Assembly (NCBI GenBank): GCA_020852175.1
Contig: JADZBH010000055.1
Location: forward strand, 1 to 64,000
From: Bryobacterales bacterium
GTDB lineage: Bacteria; Acidobacteriota; Terriglobia; Bryobacterales; Bryobacteraceae
Reading direction: 5' to 3'
Length of the DNA stretch: 64,000 bases
Part shown: positions 8,361 to 17,166 of the stretch, piece by piece
Layout of the letters: each line of letters starts with the position of its first letter
Numbering within the stretch: the stretch's first letter is position 1
Made by a program: the position numbers and the translations under genes
Notes under the pieces: model-generated
The model's database searches: none
Seen by the model: only the letters and a program-made list of their open reading frames with translations
What the model was told of the DNA's origin: nothing

Positions 8361-9449
8361 ATGCCAACCTTCGCAGTCGAAACGCCGCGGGAGCGCTATC
8401 CCGTGGAGGTTTCGCGCGGCGCGCTGCTTTCCATCGCCAGCCACATCCCCTCCAAGGCGGGCAAATTGTTCGTCGTCACCACGCGCGACGTGTGGGAGTT
8501 GCACGGCGCGCTCATGCGCCAGGCCCTGCAAGGCCGGGAGTTCGACACCTTGTTCTTCCCCGGCGGCGAAGAGCGCAAACGAATCGCTTCGGTCGAGGAT
8601 CTGGCCGGACAAATGGTGGAGCGCGGCGCCGACCGGTCCAGCCTGGTGATCGCGTTCGGGGGCGGTATCGTGGGCGACCTGGGCGGCTTTCTCGCGGCCA
8701 TCTTCATGCGCGGCATCCCGGTGATTCAAGCGCCCACGACACTGCTGGCGCAGGTGGACGCCGCCGTTGGCGGCAAGACGGGCGCGAACCTGGTGAGCGG
8801 CAAGAACCTGATCGGAGCCTTCCATCAGCCCCTGGCCGTCATTATCGACCCCGATCTGCTGGCCACGCTGCCCGCGCGCGAATACCGCGCCGGGCTGTTC
8901 GAGGTGTTGAAGTGCGGCATCATCCGCACGCCGTGGCTGTTCGAGCGCATGGCCGGCGATGCGTCCCGCGTGTTGGCCATGGAGCCGGATGTCGTGGAGG
9001 AGATCATCGCCGAAAGCGTGCGCATCAAGGCCGAAGTCGTCTCAGCCGACGAAAAGGAGGGCGGCCTGCGGCGCATCCTGAACTATGGCCACACGATCGG
9101 CCACGCCCTGGAGGCCGAGACTCAATACAAACTCCTGCTGCACGGCGAGGCTGTGGCCTTCGGCATGCGCGCCATCTCGCACCTGTCGCGTTTGGCCGGC
9201 ACGTGCGGCGAGGCAGATGCCGTTCGCATGAACCAGGCCATCGCGGCGTATGGCGAATTGCCGCCGCTCGGCGGCGTCACCGCCCAGGCGCTGGTGGCCC
9301 GCCTGGGGAGCGACAAGAAAACGATTCAGGGAAAGGTGCACTTCGTTCTGGCCGAAAGCATCGGCACTGTGGTGGTGCGCTCGGGCCTGGACGAAGCGCT
9401 TGTCCTTCGCGCCACCGCGCTGGCGCTGGAAGAACTGGCGGCGGCGTGA
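8361..9449 (+). CDS. aroB: 3-dehydroquinate synthase AroB
   Basis: 362 residues, normal length. It converts DAHP to 3-dehydroquinate in the shikimate pathway, using NAD+ and a divalent metal. Seen: FPGGEERK, the NAD-binding GGGIVGDLGGFLAA, QAPTTLLAQVDAAVGGKTG, then the metal and active-site motifs NYGHTIGHALE and HGEAVAFGM. A GGGAG site precedes the ATG. It is divergent from nadB with 16 nt between the usable nadB frame limit and this start, and overlaps ubiE by a GTGA junction. aroA, a second gene of the pathway, lies at 27451. Confidence 0.97.
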   Translation: MPTFAVETPRERYPVEVSRGALLSIASHIPSKAGKLFVVTTRDVWELHGALMRQALQGREFDTLFFPGGEERKRIASVEDLAGQMVERGADRSSLVIAFGGGIVGDLGGFLAAIFMRGIPVIQAPTTLLAQVDAAVGGKTGANLVSGKNLIGAFHQPLAVIIDPDLLATLPAREYRAGLFEVLKCGIIRTPWLFERMAGDASRVLAMEPDVVEEIIAESVRIKAEVVSADEKEGGLRRILNYGHTIGHALEAETQYKLLLHGEAVAFGMRAISHLSRLAGTCGEADAVRMNQAIAAYGELPPLGGVTAQALVARLGSDKKTIQGKVHFVLAESIGTVVVRSGLDEALVLRATALALEELAAA

Positions 9450-10210
9450 ACAAAGCGGTTCAAACGGCCGCGCCGGGTTCCCGCCCGGTGGGTGTCGAGG
9501 ATGAGCGCCAGGTGGGCCGGTGGGTGCGGCGCATGTTCGATGGTGTCGCCCCGCGCTATGACCTGTTGAACCATGTGCTGTCGGGCAACATGGACAAGCT
9601 GTGGCGCGCCCATACGGTGCGGCTGCTGGACGGCGCGCTTCGTGCCCCGGACGCGGTCGTGGTGGACCTGTGTTGCGGCAGCGGCGATCTGATGCTCGCC
9701 CTGGCCCGGCGGCGTGGCGCCACCGTGTTTGGCACTGACTTCTGCCACCCCATGCTGATCGAGGCCGGGCGCAAAGCCAAAGCACGCCGCGCGTCCACGC
9801 CACTGTTTGAAGCCGACGCCTTGAGCCTGCCCCTGGCCTCCGGCTCGGCCAGCCTGCTCAGCGTGGCGTTCGGCTTCCGCAACCTGGCTAACTATGAGAA
9901 GGGGCTGCTCGAAATGCACCGCGTGCTCAAACCGGGCGGCACGGCGGCCATCCTGGAGTTCTCCACGCCCCCCAATCCAGCATTCCGCGCATTCTACAAT
10001 TTTTATTCGCTCCAGGTGCTGCCACGCATTGGCGCGGCTCTTTCCGGCAAGGAGGCCGCCGACGCCTATCGCTACCTGCCGGAAAGCGTGCGCCGCTTTC
10101 CGGGCGCGGACGCGCTTTCCCGATTGATGAGCGGTTGTGGCTTCGCCAACGTGCGCTATCACCGCATGACGTTCGGCGTCGTGGCGCTGCACCTGGGCGA
10201 AAAGCTCTAA
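9446..10210 (+). CDS. ubiE: Demethylmenaquinone/ubiquinone methyltransferase UbiE/MenG
   Basis: 254 residues, Class I SAM-dependent methyltransferase of the UbiE family. Seen: MFDGVAPRYDLLNHVLS (residues about 30-46), the SAM motif VDLCCGSGDLMLAL, FGFRNLANYEKGL, and HRVLKPGGTAAILEFS, all diagnostic. It would do the last C-methylation of menaquinone (or ubiquinone). The GTG start overlaps the aroB stop (GTGA). The open frame continues upstream through aroB in another reading, which is shadow. In an acidobacterium menaquinone is the likely product. Confidence 0.95.
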   Translation: MNKAVQTAAPGSRPVGVEDERQVGRWVRRMFDGVAPRYDLLNHVLSGNMDKLWRAHTVRLLDGALRAPDAVVVDLCCGSGDLMLALARRRGATVFGTDFCHPMLIEAGRKAKARRASTPLFEADALSLPLASGSASLLSVAFGFRNLANYEKGLLEMHRVLKPGGTAAILEFSTPPNPAFRAFYNFYSLQVLPRIGAALSGKEAADAYRYLPESVRRFPGADALSRLMSGCGFANVRYHRMTFGVVALHLGEKL

Positions 10211-10276
10211 GCAGGCCTCCGGCTCCGGTCCGCCGGACGATCCGCCCCGCAAGATGCCATAGTTGAGGAGGACTGC

Positions 10277-10801
10277 ATGCGCTTTCTCTACCACGCCTCC
10301 CCCGTCGGACCGCTGCTTCTGGCGGGCGAGGACGCCTCCCTCAGCCTGATCGGCTTTCCCCAAGGCAAGGGCCGGCGCGATCCGGAACCGGAGTGGACCG
10401 GGGATCCGTCGGCGTTTCCCGAGGTGCGCCGACAACTGGATGCCTATTTCAACGGCACGCTGCGCCAGTTCGACCTGCCGCTCTCACCGCGCGGGACCGC
10501 ATTTCAACGGGCCGTCTGGCAGGAGTTGCGGCGGATTCCTTACGGCGAAACGATCGCCTACCGCGATCTCGCGATCCGCGTGGGCAACCCCGCCGCCGTG
10601 CGCGCCGTGGGCGCCGCCAATGGCGCCAATCCCCTTCCCATCGTCGTTCCCTGCCACCGTGTGATCGGCTCCGGCGGCGGTTTGACCGGTTTCGGCGGCG
10701 GTCTGGACGCCAAGCGCTGGCTGCTGCGTCATGAGGGCGCGGCCGGCCACCGCGACCGGGCCGAACAAAGCAGCCTACCCTTCCTGGCGGACCACGCCTA
10801 G
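10277..10801 (+). CDS. ogt: Methylated-DNA-[protein]-cysteine S-methyltransferase
   Basis: 174 residues. Suicide repair enzyme that removes alkyl groups from O6 of guanine onto its own cysteine. The C-terminal domain has FQRAVWQELRRIPYGETIAY, the helix-turn-helix region with NPAAVRAVGAANGANP, and the active-site PCHRVIG (acceptor Cys126), followed by GGLTGFGGGLDAKRWLL. No Ada regulatory domain is present, so it is Ogt-type. A GAGGAGG-like ribosome site precedes the ATG. Convergent with the glycosyltransferase island. Confidence 0.95.
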   Translation: MRFLYHASPVGPLLLAGEDASLSLIGFPQGKGRRDPEPEWTGDPSAFPEVRRQLDAYFNGTLRQFDLPLSPRGTAFQRAVWQELRRIPYGETIAYRDLAIRVGNPAAVRAVGAANGANPLPIVVPCHRVIGSGGGLTGFGGGLDAKRWLLRHEGAAGHRDRAEQSSLPFLADHA

Positions 10802-10846
10802 CAGCCCCAGGACATCCTCGATACACGTCGCACCACCTGACGCGTG

Positions 10847-12214
10847 TCAATACACCTCAAATATCATCCAACCGCCAGATTCATGTATCTTCCGAACGCC
10901 CCACTGCCAGTCATTCCAGACAAAATCATCCTTCATTTCATTTGTGACAGGCAACATCAAATGCGTGATACCTGAAGCGCGCAGCCGGTCAGTCGCAGCC
11001 TTCTTCAGAAGGCGGTCCGGCGGCAATCCCCGGCTGACGCGAACCGCAGCTTCTGGCTTAACCCAACTGCTTTCGTTCAACACCTCGATCACGGCCCCGA
11101 CATGAGTGTGGGCCCGTGCAACACTTAGAATCACCTCCGATACGCACGTCGTGCGACCAAAAGCGACTTCCAGGTGCATATCGCGGTCGCTTCCATACTC
11201 GGTTCTCCATCGGGTCACCGGATTACGATCGAATGCGAATATCGCGGCATAGGGATTGGGTTCAGCCCGGATCGTCCATGCGTTAGACCGCGTCACCTGC
11301 TGCTTGCCACAGTTCATCTCTACTTCAAAAACCCCCCATGTTCCACTATCACCCTTGGCGCGGCGAATCCGCAGGCGCTTAGTGTACACTGGCTGAAACG
11401 TGAGCGTTACAACGCCGCTCGGGCGGAAATCATCCAAGTGTGCCGCCAGCAATCCATCATGGATCTGGCCACCGAACGCTGAATAGTCGGCGACGATTAC
11501 GTCCCGGCGGAAGTACGCGGCCGGTACAGCAGCGAGCGAATACACCTTAGCAGATGGGGGCAATTGTGAGTTCATGTACTGAATCGCCTGCCACTCGGGG
11601 AGGCGCCGCCCTAGGAAGTGTTCCTCAGGCTCCAGACGCAATGCGGCCTTAATAGGAAATTCACTAAGTCTCCAAGCATAGCGATCACAGTACATCCCGG
11701 CGACCCAAGGCCACGCAGTGACGGCAGAAAACACCGCAAGGATCGCCAGCAAGCCCGTCCTTGTCCTGACCGCTAATACCATCGCAAACGCCACGAACGG
11801 CAAAGCAGGTATCAAGAATCGCGTCCCAAGATTTAGCCAATAGGCTCCTCCAAACACCGCGGCGGCCAATAGGAAACGGCGACCGAGCGGGCCGCGAAGC
11901 GCGAGGAGGCTCAGGGGGCTCAATAGGTAAATCGGTCCGATAAAGCCTTGAAGCGCGAATCCTCTGACTGTCACTTCAAGTGGAATGCTCCACTTCGACT
12001 GGAGATTGCCCCAATTCCTGAGAATATCTCCGTACCGCTGAGCAAATTCGCTCTGTACAAGTTGGCCAGGGAACAGCGAACTGCAAAAGGGAGCCACTGG
12101 GTTCCCATACCAATAGGCATTCCGAATTAGCCACGGCCCCGCGACGATACAGGCGCCGAGCACAAAGTACCCGATTCCTTGTGGGATCGCAGCCCCCCCC
12201 CTTTTTTTTGCCAC
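10847..12214 (-). CDS. Membrane glycosyltransferase, C-terminal part (frameshifted)
   Basis: 455 codons from a GTG at 12214. It begins with a basic tail, then several hydrophobic helices (residues about 12-35, 75-200) and a long soluble C-terminal region (about 205-455) with a beta-rich section. It continues the 12127-13083 frame, from which it is separated by a one-base shift in the A8G9 tract. A -1 slip there would give one chain of about 745 residues. Together the parts look like a lipid-linked-sugar glycosyltransferase of the GT39/ArnT-like class. GC content is visibly lower than in neighbouring genes. On its own the fragment would lack the N-terminal catalytic loop and be inactive. Confidence 0.7.
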   Translation of the reverse strand: MAKKRGGAAIPQGIGYFVLGACIVAGPWLIRNAYWYGNPVAPFCSSLFPGQLVQSEFAQRYGDILRNWGNLQSKWSIPLEVTVRGFALQGFIGPIYLLSPLSLLALRGPLGRRFLLAAAVFGGAYWLNLGTRFLIPALPFVAFAMVLAVRTRTGLLAILAVFSAVTAWPWVAGMYCDRYAWRLSEFPIKAALRLEPEEHFLGRRLPEWQAIQYMNSQLPPSAKVYSLAAVPAAYFRRDVIVADYSAFGGQIHDGLLAAHLDDFRPSGVVTLTFQPVYTKRLRIRRAKGDSGTWGVFEVEMNCGKQQVTRSNAWTIRAEPNPYAAIFAFDRNPVTRWRTEYGSDRDMHLEVAFGRTTCVSEVILSVARAHTHVGAVIEVLNESSWVKPEAAVRVSRGLPPDRLLKKAATDRLRASGITHLMLPVTNEMKDDFVWNDWQWGVRKIHESGGWMIFEVY

Positions 12215-13083
12215 TTAGCGGCAATAACAACCAAACCGAACAAAATCGCAATACCAATCGAATATTTAATCGCAAAACATAGCCCAGCGAGTATTCCCAC
12301 GTGAAATGCAAGGGCATTTGACCTCACGTCGGTCCAAAGCCAGAGTACATAGCAAAAGGCGAAGGCCGCACACGCTGCGGCAACGTCAACGTAAGCAACC
12401 GTTGCATCCATCCCCACGACCGGCGTGGTAAACACAATGATCGCTGCGACTGCCGATGGCACCCGAACCCCATTGCGGATTCCAAAGCATAGGATGAGTG
12501 CAGCCATCGCAAGCAGAAACGCTAAGTGCACTAATGCCGCGGCGGAATGACCGCCCAGGACATACGCAAACAGGAAGAGCATCTCCAGTCCCTGGGAGAG
12601 CGCAGCATAAAAATTTGTCGGCACTGGCATGATTCGCTGTTGCCGGGCATATTCGGCGACGAGGCCTAAATGGTATGCCGCGCCATCGGAACTCACCTCA
12701 GGCGCCAGGGCGTTCGTCAAGTAGACGGCGCCGAAGCTTAGCCCTGCCAGTGTTATCAGCGCTTTCCACGAAAAGGTAAGCCCTGCTTGCAAATTGCCTT
12801 GCAGGCATCGAGTGCGATCAATGCGTCGGACAAAAAGAAAGCACGCACAGAGTACTGCTGATAGTACTAAATAAGTAGCTGTGTTTATCAGTCCTGCTAT
12901 TCCAAGAAATAAAATCAGCGTGCTGAGCCAAGCGCTGCCAGTTAAAAACCCGAGTACGGCCAATTCACTCCAGGAAATGAGATGACGTACTGAGCGCAGA
13001 GTAAGATATCCAATAAAGTAGCAGTTTGCGCAAGTTATTATGGCGCTTGCGGCAACTTTAGCCGGAATGAAATATTGGAGCAT
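12127..13083 (-). CDS. Membrane glycosyltransferase, N-terminal part (frameshifted)
   Basis: 318 codons with about eight transmembrane segments. After the third comes the large-loop motif APEVSSDGAAYHLGLVAEYA, whose acidic residue and following Tyr-His match the catalytic loop of GT39-like polyprenyl-phosphate-sugar glycosyltransferases. The last ~24 residues, after the KWQKK codons in the A8G9 tract, are out of frame relative to the downstream part and look like noise. It follows the exported protein gene by 12 nt. It could be a broken gene, a phase-variable gene, a programmed frameshift, or a homopolymer assembly error. Inner membrane. Confidence 0.7.
   Translation of the reverse strand: MLQYFIPAKVAASAIITCANCYFIGYLTLRSVRHLISWSELAVLGFLTGSAWLSTLILFLGIAGLINTATYLVLSAVLCACFLFVRRIDRTRCLQGNLQAGLTFSWKALITLAGLSFGAVYLTNALAPEVSSDGAAYHLGLVAEYARQQRIMPVPTNFYAALSQGLEMLFLFAYVLGGHSAAALVHLAFLLAMAALILCFGIRNGVRVPSAVAAIIVFTTPVVGMDATVAYVDVAAACAAFAFCYVLWLWTDVRSNALAFHVGILAGLCFAIKYSIGIAILFGLVVIAAKWQKKGGGLRSHKESGTLCSAPVSSRGRG
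12193..12209 (-). repeat. A8G9 homopolymer tract at the glycosyltransferase frameshift
   Basis: On the coding (minus) strand eight A are followed directly by nine G. The two parts of the glycosyltransferase are open on either side in frames differing by one base, and their overlap (12127-12214) contains the tract. The run is the only obvious slippage site in that overlap. Confidence 0.85.
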
Positions 13084-13095
13084 TGTAATGATGCG

Positions 13096-13668
13096 TCACG
13101 GTGCTAGAGGAGGAGTGCCATGCTCATCCTTGATTTCGAGTCGAATCAGGATAATTCCCAGATCGGCGCCGTCCTCTGGAGAAATCCATGGAGGGTTGAC
13201 TTCCAGGGTTACGAGCGTGGGGCCGTCCTGGGAAATTGAAGCCTGGCGTATTCGCGCGATCATGTCGTAGGAACCTGGTTTTGCATAGGTGGAAGTCTTG
13301 CGGAGGGAATCGTTGACTCGCAGCGATACAGTGACGGGACCGGTGTCGCGCAGCGTGCGTTCATGGAGAGCGAAGCGCATTGCTATGACTGGATTCTTGT
13401 AACTCGGGGGATGGAGGCGAAATTCCGCGCGTTGGCGAGTCCACCTCCAGGTGGCCGTTGCGTCACCGTCCAGAATTCCGGTCTTGATAGCCGAGTGTGC
13501 GCTACTGGTCGGTGAATCGAAGGCAATAAGCCGGTCGGTGAGAAGCCTTGGTGGTGAAAATGCCCATTGAGTTGGGAGGCGTTGAACGAAGTGCTGAGAG
13601 CGAATCACGCCAGCGGTCACAGCGAGAGCTAACAGGATAGGCGCGGCGAGTGCTGTCGAGAGCTTCAT
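13096..13668 (-). CDS. Exported protein of unknown function next to the glycosyltransferase
   Basis: 190 residues with an N-terminal signal or anchor (about residues 5-24), then a soluble domain likely rich in beta strands: VIAMRFALHERTLRDTGPVTVSLRVND and LVTLEVNPPWISPEDGADLGIILI suggest a carbohydrate-binding-like sandwich, but no family is recognised. It is the first gene of the low-GC minus-strand unit and precedes the glycosyltransferase by 12 nt, so the two are probably one transcript. A divergent LuxR-type gene starts 76 nt away. Confidence 0.6.
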   Translation of the reverse strand: MKLSTALAAPILLALAVTAGVIRSQHFVQRLPTQWAFSPPRLLTDRLIAFDSPTSSAHSAIKTGILDGDATATWRWTRQRAEFRLHPPSYKNPVIAMRFALHERTLRDTGPVTVSLRVNDSLRKTSTYAKPGSYDMIARIRQASISQDGPTLVTLEVNPPWISPEDGADLGIILIRLEIKDEHGTPPLAP

Positions 13669-13744
13669 GCAACGTATAGTTTAATGACCATTTGCGTGGA
13701 CGAGTGGACTGTTCGAAGTGTCGTGACGCTAGGCATGGGTAATA

Positions 13745-14182
13745 ATGTCATTGTCGCAGATGCTCAGACTGCGACCGTTGCAATTCGGCGATCTATTGAT
13801 TCTCGTCAATTCGATGTTGCCGATTCCCGTAACGCATGATGAATTGGCCAAAACAAGCGATGCACTAAAAAGTGAAGTGCCTGCGATGTCCATCGGCCCA
13901 GTGGGTGATCTAATCGTATTGACAGACTCGGGATTGAAGGCCGTTTTAGAAAGTCCGATTCTAAGAAGGATCGAAGTGGAGTGTACGCTCTCGGCACGCC
14001 AGCGAGAGATTCTGCATTTGATCTCCCGGGGGCTGCGAAATCGTGAAATCGCCGAGCTTCTTGGCGTTTCGGTTCGCACCGTCAAGGCTGAAGTCTCGAC
14101 CCTCTTCAGGCTACTCGACGCGACGACAAGGAGCGAGTTAGCTGGCCTTGCGGCATTGGAGATCACAACAAGCGGGCGATAG
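13745..14182 (+). CDS. LuxR-type HTH regulator without a receiver domain
   Basis: 145 residues. The C-terminal part (about 81-125) is a LuxR/GerE helix-turn-helix: TLSARQREILHLISRGL, NREIAELLGVSVRTVKAEVS. The N-terminal ~80 residues contain no phospho-acceptor Asp pocket, autoinducer domain or ATPase that I recognise, so the signal is unknown. The start at 13745 (MSLSQML) has a weak ribosome site; ATG 13760 is an alternative. It is transcribed away from the glycosyltransferase unit across 76 nt, a position typical of a local regulator of that unit. Confidence 0.82.
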   Translation: MSLSQMLRLRPLQFGDLLILVNSMLPIPVTHDELAKTSDALKSEVPAMSIGPVGDLIVLTDSGLKAVLESPILRRIEVECTLSARQREILHLISRGLRNREIAELLGVSVRTVKAEVSTLFRLLDATTRSELAGLAALEITTSGR

Positions 14183-14198
14183 ATTGCTTGTGATGGCC

Positions 14199-14597
14199 TT
14201 AGGGCTGGCGTTCGCGGCGGCGCCTCCGGCGGGCGGCTTCCAGGGCATCGCCCAGCGGCGCGCGGCGGCGCTCGGCACGGCGCACCTGCACCTCGTCCAG
14301 GCCGAAATAGTGCGCCACCTCGTGCCACACGGTATCGCCGACGATGCGCTCCAACTCGGTCTCGTCGCGGGCCATGCGCTCGTGAGGACCCTGATAGATC
14401 GTGATCGTATCGGGCATGGCGAAGGGTTCGCTCACGCTGCGCAGGGGCAGAGGACGCCCATGATAAAGCCCGAGCAGTCCGGGGTGCGGCGGTTCCTGTT
14501 CCACCACGATGGCGAGATTGGCCATGCGCTCGCGGAAGCGGCGCGGAATCGCCGCCACGGCTCGCTCCACCAGTTCATCGAAGTCGCGGCTGCGCAT
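14199..14597 (-). CDS. Small zincin-like metallopeptidase family protein (DUF1025-like)
   Basis: 132 residues. The zinc motif HEVAHYFGLDE (His92, Glu93, His96 with a following acidic residue) is preceded by the characteristic ITIYQGPHERMARDETELERIV. This matches the short zincin-1/DUF1025 family of acidobacteria, actinobacteria and proteobacteria. No signal peptide, so cytoplasmic; substrate unknown. The C-terminus is an Arg-rich tail. Convergent with the LuxR-type gene, 16 nt apart. Confidence 0.85.
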   Translation of the reverse strand: MRSRDFDELVERAVAAIPRRFRERMANLAIVVEQEPPHPGLLGLYHGRPLPLRSVSEPFAMPDTITIYQGPHERMARDETELERIVGDTVWHEVAHYFGLDEVQVRRAERRRAPLGDALEAARRRRRRERQP

Positions 14598-14657
14598 CCT
14601 CTTCCATTATCCTGAAGAGAAGCCCTCGCCAGTTGCGGCGGCGCTCCCGCTTACCTC

Positions 14658-15050
14658 ATGGAACCTGACAGCAACATGGAAAAACTGCGCACGGTCGCGC
14701 GCAATCTCGGCATCGGCCATATTGGCCGCCACATTTTCCTGTGCGCCGACCAGACGAACCCGAAATGCTGCGACAAGCAGACGGGGCTGGAAGCATGGGA
14801 CTACCTGAAGCGGCGGCTGGCTGAACTAGGTCTCGGCAACGCCGATCCGTGCGTGTACCGCACGAAGGCCAACTGCCTGCGCGTGTGCCAGGACGGTCCG
14901 GTGGCGCTGGTGTATCCCGAAGGAACCTGGTACCGCTCGGCCAAGCCCGAGGTGCTGGAGCGGATCATTCAGGAACACCTGATTGGCGGCCGCGTGGTGG
15001 AGGAGTACGCCTTCGCCTCGAATCCCCTGCCGGCTGAGGCGGACCGGTGA
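14658..15050 (+). CDS. Thioredoxin-like [2Fe-2S] ferredoxin
   Basis: 130 residues. [14 protein letters not shown] near the N-terminus and [18 protein letters not shown] in the middle give cysteines at 29, 37, 38, 65, 73 and 77; the C-x(8)-C...C-x3-C spacing is that of (2Fe-2S) thioredoxin-like ferredoxins, and the C-terminal helix [10 protein letters not shown] is family-typical. It is a small soluble electron carrier; its partner is not identifiable here. Start could instead be Met7 (14676); neither has a good ribosome site. Its TGA overlaps the GTG of cmk. Confidence 0.85.
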   Translation: MEPDSNMEKLRTVARNLGIGHIGRHIFLCADQTNPKCCDKQTGLEAWDYLKRRLAELGLGNADPCVYRTKANCLRVCQDGPVALVYPEGTWYRSAKPEVLERIIQEHLIGGRVVEEYAFASNPLPAEADR

Positions 15051-15742
15051 GCGCGCGGCGGATCGTGGTGGCCATCGACGGGCCGGCCGGAGCGGGTAAA
15101 AGCACCATCGCCCGGCGCATCGCGGCGCGGCTGGGGTTCCTTTACATCGACACCGGCGCCATGTACCGGGCCGTGGCGCTCTGGGCCCGGCGGTTGGACG
15201 TTTCCCTGGACGATCATCTGAAGCTGGAGCAGTTGGCCAGGGCGGCCGTGATCGAACTGCGGTCCAACCCGCTCGGCGTGGTGCTGAACGGCGAGGACAT
15301 CACGGAGCTGATTCGCAATCCGGAGATTTCGCAGGAGGCCTCGAAGGTCTCGGCGATTCCCGGCGTGCGCCGGGCGCTGGTGGAAAAGCAACGCGCCATG
15401 GGCGAGGTGAACTCGATCGTGATGGAGGGCCGCGACATTGGGACGGTGGTGTTCCCCGAGGCGGCAATCAAGATTTTTCTCGACGCAGCGGCAGAGGTGC
15501 GCGCCCAGCGGCGGCTGGACGAGTTGCACGCCAAGGGGCAGACCAGCCTGGCATTGGAAACCGTGCTGAAGGACATCAACGAACGCGACACGCGCGACCG
15601 CACCCGCGGCGAGGCTCCGCTCATGCAGGCTCCCGACGCCGAGTATGTCGATTCCACGCGCGAATCGATCGAGGCGGTGGAGGAGCGGATTCTCATGCTC
15701 GTCCGCGCCCGCACCTCGAATGGAAAGGAACTGCACAAGTGA
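15047..15742 (+). CDS. cmk: Cytidylate kinase Cmk
   Basis: 231 residues. Phosphorylates CMP/dCMP with ATP. P-loop GPAGAGKST near the N-terminus, [15 protein letters not shown], the NMP-binding region with [32 protein letters not shown], and the lid region [16 protein letters not shown] start overlapping the ferredoxin stop; its own TGA overlaps the aspartokinase GTG, so three genes are tightly coupled. Confidence 0.97.
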   Translation: MSARRIVVAIDGPAGAGKSTIARRIAARLGFLYIDTGAMYRAVALWARRLDVSLDDHLKLEQLARAAVIELRSNPLGVVLNGEDITELIRNPEISQEASKVSAIPGVRRALVEKQRAMGEVNSIVMEGRDIGTVVFPEAAIKIFLDAAAEVRAQRRLDELHAKGQTSLALETVLKDINERDTRDRTRGEAPLMQAPDAEYVDSTRESIEAVEERILMLVRARTSNGKELHK

Positions 15743-17166
15743 CCGAGGCGAGCCGTTCAGGCCTGGTGGTGATGAAATTCGGCGGCACGAGCATGGGCTC
15801 GGCGGACCGGATCCGGGCGTCGGCGGCGTTGTGCGCCGGGGAGGCCGGGAAGCGCCCCGTGGTGACCGTCGTGTCGGCGATGTCGAAGGTCACGGATCTG
15901 CTGCTGGACACGCTGCGGCACGCCGAAGGCGGCGACCGGGACGGTATGGAGTCCAACATCGCCACGCTGGCCCAACGCCATCGGGAAACCTGCGAGGAGT
16001 TGCTGCCGGAAAACGCGCGCGAGGCCGTGCTCGCGGGCATCGACGAACTGGTGAGTGAATTCCGCCGCATCGCCAACGGCGTTCACATGCTGGGCGAGCG
16101 CCCGGCGCGCAGCGTGGACGAGGCCGTGGCCATCGGCGAACGCCTCTCGGCGCTGCTGATGGCAAGCTATCTCCAGTCGCGGGACTTTCCAGCCGCCGCC
16201 GTGAACGCGCGTGAGGTGATTGTCACCGACGCCGTGTTCGGCAACGCCACGCCGCTGATGGGACTCACGCGCGAGAAGGCCGCCGCCGCGCTGGGGCCGC
16301 TGCTGGAAAAAGGCATTCTCCCGGTGGTGACCGGGTTCAACGGCGCGACGGCCGACGGACGCGCCACCACGCTGGGCCGCGGCGGGTCTGACTTTTCGGC
16401 CTCCATTCTGGCCGCCTCGCTCGATGCCGCCGAACTCTGGATCTGGAGCGACGTGGACGGCATCCTTTCCGCCGACCCGCGACTGGTGCCCGGCGCCCGC
16501 GTACTCGACCTGGTGACCTACGCCGAGGCCGCCGAGCTGGCTTACAACGGAGCCAAGGTGCTGCATCCGCGCACGCTCGCGCCGCTGGTCTCGCGCCGCA
16601 TTCCCGTGTGGAGCAAGAACAGCTTCGCGCCCGAAAAGCCGGGGACGAAAATCGTACCGGCGATTCCCGACCCCATCGGGCCGCGCGCGGTCACCTCCAT
16701 GGCCAACGTGGCCCTGGTGAGCCTGGAACCGGCCAGCCCCGAGTTGACCGGCACGAAACTGATGGGCCGCGCCTTCGAGGCCCTGGCGGCAAGCGGCGCC
16801 GAGGTGCTGGCGCTCACCAGTTCCAGCTACCGGCAGAGCTTCTGCTTCCTGGTCCGCGGGGACGAACTGGCACTGGCGCTGCAAGCGGTGGAATCGGCGC
16901 TGTCGCTCGAACTGGCGCACGGTTATGTGAAGCCGGTCGAGGTGGACACCGAGGTCGGGCTGCTGGCCATCGTCGGCGAAGGCATGCGCGGCGTCACGGG
17001 CATGGCCGGCCGCATCTTCACGGCCGTTTCGCGCGAAGGCGTGAACGTGATCGCCATCGCGCAGGGATCGAGCGAACTCACCATCGCCATCGTCGTGCGG
17101 CGCGAGGGCCTGGAAAAGGCCGTGCGCGCGGTGCACGAGGAGTGCGGCATGGGCGGCCCCCCCTAA
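15739..17166 (+). CDS. lysC: Aspartate kinase (monofunctional, LysC/ThrA-like)
   Basis: 475 residues. Phosphorylates L-aspartate, the first step towards lysine, threonine, methionine and diaminopimelate. KFGGTSMGSADRI at the N-terminus, VTGFNGATADGRATTLGRGGSDFSA (catalytic/ATP region), ELWIWSDVDGILSADPRLVP, then two C-terminal ACT domains (about 320-475) with LLAIVGEGMRGVTGMAGRIF, consistent with allosteric control. Length and insertions fit the longer LysC/ThrA-like class rather than the ~410-residue type. No homoserine dehydrogenase follows. The TAA stop overlaps the convergent nuoM stop by two bases. Confidence 0.95.
   Translation: MTEASRSGLVVMKFGGTSMGSADRIRASAALCAGEAGKRPVVTVVSAMSKVTDLLLDTLRHAEGGDRDGMESNIATLAQRHRETCEELLPENAREAVLAGIDELVSEFRRIANGVHMLGERPARSVDEAVAIGERLSALLMASYLQSRDFPAAAVNAREVIVTDAVFGNATPLMGLTREKAAAALGPLLEKGILPVVTGFNGATADGRATTLGRGGSDFSASILAASLDAAELWIWSDVDGILSADPRLVPGARVLDLVTYAEAAELAYNGAKVLHPRTLAPLVSRRIPVWSKNSFAPEKPGTKIVPAIPDPIGPRAVTSMANVALVSLEPASPELTGTKLMGRAFEALAASGAEVLALTSSSYRQSFCFLVRGDELALALQAVESALSLELAHGYVKPVEVDTEVGLLAIVGEGMRGVTGMAGRIFTAVSREGVNVIAIAQGSSELTIAIVVRREGLEKAVRAVHEECGMGGPP

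Noticed and set aside
8345..9445. N-terminal extension of the ubiE frame back to 8345
   Set aside because: It is an alternative frame of aroB; the UbiE domain begins after GTG 9446, which forms a GTGA overlap with aroB.
15757..17136. A 459-codon minus-strand frame opposite aspartokinase
   Set aside because: Complete match of lysC on the plus strand; antisense composition is His/Arg/Gly-rich noise.
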